This document shows positions 63,616 to 64,000 of a stretch of 64,000 nucleotides of DNA, one piece after another. The stretch is from positions 1-64,000 of the forward strand of contig CAVPBX010000020.1 of assembly GCA_963702305.1 (NCBI GenBank). Direction: 5' to 3'. The number at the start of each line of letters is the position of its first letter. The first letter of the stretch is position 1. A model generated the notes under the pieces. The model did no database searches, had not been told where the DNA came from, and worked only from the letters and a program-made list of their open reading frames with translations. The stretch is from PALSA-693 sp963702305 (GTDB lineage Bacteria > Actinomycetota > Acidimicrobiia > Acidimicrobiales > Palsa-688). Both the position numbers and the translations under genes were made by a program.

Positions 63616-64000
63616 GTGGACGCGCTGGCCAGCCTGCTGGACGGTCCCCGAGCCCAAGAACCCTTCCTGTTGCGCTGCGTCATGGACCCGCCGTGGTCGT
63701 TGCGGATCGAAGACGAGGCCCCGCTCACCGTGGTGGCGGTCACCGCGGGGGAGGCGTGGCTGCGCCCCGACGTCGGTCCCCCACTCCGCCTCCAGTCGGG
63801 CGACGTCGGGATCGTCCGGGGGCCGGACCCTTACGCCGTCGCCAGCGACGCCACAACCTCGCCCCACATCGTGATCGGACCGGGCCAGCAGTGCACGACG
63901 TTGCGAGGCGAACCGCTCCGGGAATCGATGAGTCTCGGGCTGCGCACGTGGGGCAACAGCCCCGCCGGTGCCACCACGGTGCTCGTCGGCGTCTACCAGA
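63616..64000 (+). CDS. AraC-family regulator, N-terminal part (cut by window end)
   Basis: GTG 63616 opens a frame that runs to the window edge (128 codons seen). The visible part, MDALASLLDGPRAQEPFLLR, MDPPWSLRIEDEAPLTVVAV, LQSGDVGIVRGPDPYAVASD, is the cupin-like sensor domain (cupin_6) of AraC-type regulators. The DNA-binding domain would lie beyond position 64000. Divergent from the DUF1772 gene. Confidence 0.87.
   Translation, partial: MDALASLLDGPRAQEPFLLRCVMDPPWSLRIEDEAPLTVVAVTAGEAWLRPDVGPPLRLQSGDVGIVRGPDPYAVASDATTSPHIVIGPGQQCTTLRGEPLRESMSLGLRTWGNSPAGATTVLVGVYQ

Overview
The window is high-GC, densely packed bacterial DNA. It carries long runs of same-strand genes with ATGA/GTGA-type 4-bp overlaps, many GTG and TTG starts, F420-type (LLM) oxidoreductase, MocR, MmyB-type, PAS-LuxR and HTH-MEDS regulators, and a CtpI-like giant P-type ATPase. 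Together these point to an actinomycete (Actinomycetota), possibly an uncultured or Acidimicrobiia-like lineage. The class-level guess is weak. No rRNA, tRNA, CRISPR array, intact insertion sequence or phage gene was seen.

Layout. (1) 1-3000: an MmyB-type regulator divergent from a broken SnoaL-like gene, then a decayed gene-poor stretch with a YciI-like remnant and interlocking inverted repeats. (2) 3001-4388: a secreted protein of unknown function and a small acidic protein. (3) 4393-8258: an FbpABC-type iron(III) importer on the minus strand, headed by a DtxR/IdeR-like iron box. Its binding-protein signal sequence contains a 15-bp tandem repeat that breaks the frame. (4) 8272-11486: malate dehydrogenase, an LLM oxidoreductase and isocitrate dehydrogenase. 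(5) 11569-22358: a large ATPase-LuxR regulator, two MarR proteins sharing operators, SDR, MaoC and amidohydrolase enzymes, a 2OG-Fe(II) oxygenase, and a decayed HIT gene.

(6) 22408-36883 is the most interesting block: a minus-strand catabolic island. From its promoter-proximal side it holds a carboxymuconolactone-decarboxylase-like protein, an ACMSD-like amidohydrolase, a MocR regulator, a dihydroorotase-like amidohydrolase without its HxH motif, a polar amino-acid-type binding protein and a fused permease-ATPase. These are followed by an FMN hydroxyacid-oxidase homologue without its catalytic His, a FadR-type regulator, a DapA-like aldolase, a dipicolinate-synthase-A (SpoVFA) homologue, LigB and LigA dioxygenase subunits, and an N-acyl-D-amino-acid deacylase. 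Many of these genes overlap or abut. I infer import and breakdown (or interconversion) of a cyclic or aromatic amino-acid-like compound by a pathway I do not recognise.

(7) 36927-44107: a KimA-like K+/amino-acid permease and a CtpI-like P-type ATPase operon. (8) 44256-51978: an unsecreted binding-protein homologue, TfoX-N protein, a two-component system with 11-bp repeat sites, an HTH-MEDS regulator divergent from a PAS-LuxR regulator, and a PAS-GGDEF-EAL protein with a degenerate GGDEF site. (9) 51975-62234: a GntR-headed operon of an Opp-type transporter, two amidases with a small partner and an isochorismatase-like hydrolase, suggesting uptake and hydrolysis of an amide. (10) The end holds a cyclic-nucleotide-binding protein, a DUF1772 protein and a divergent AraC-type gene cut by the window edge.

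At least eleven genes are interrupted by single-base slips, mostly in short homopolymers, while both halves remain well conserved. Many of these are probably sequence errors. I give the full reconstructed extents and flag each slip.
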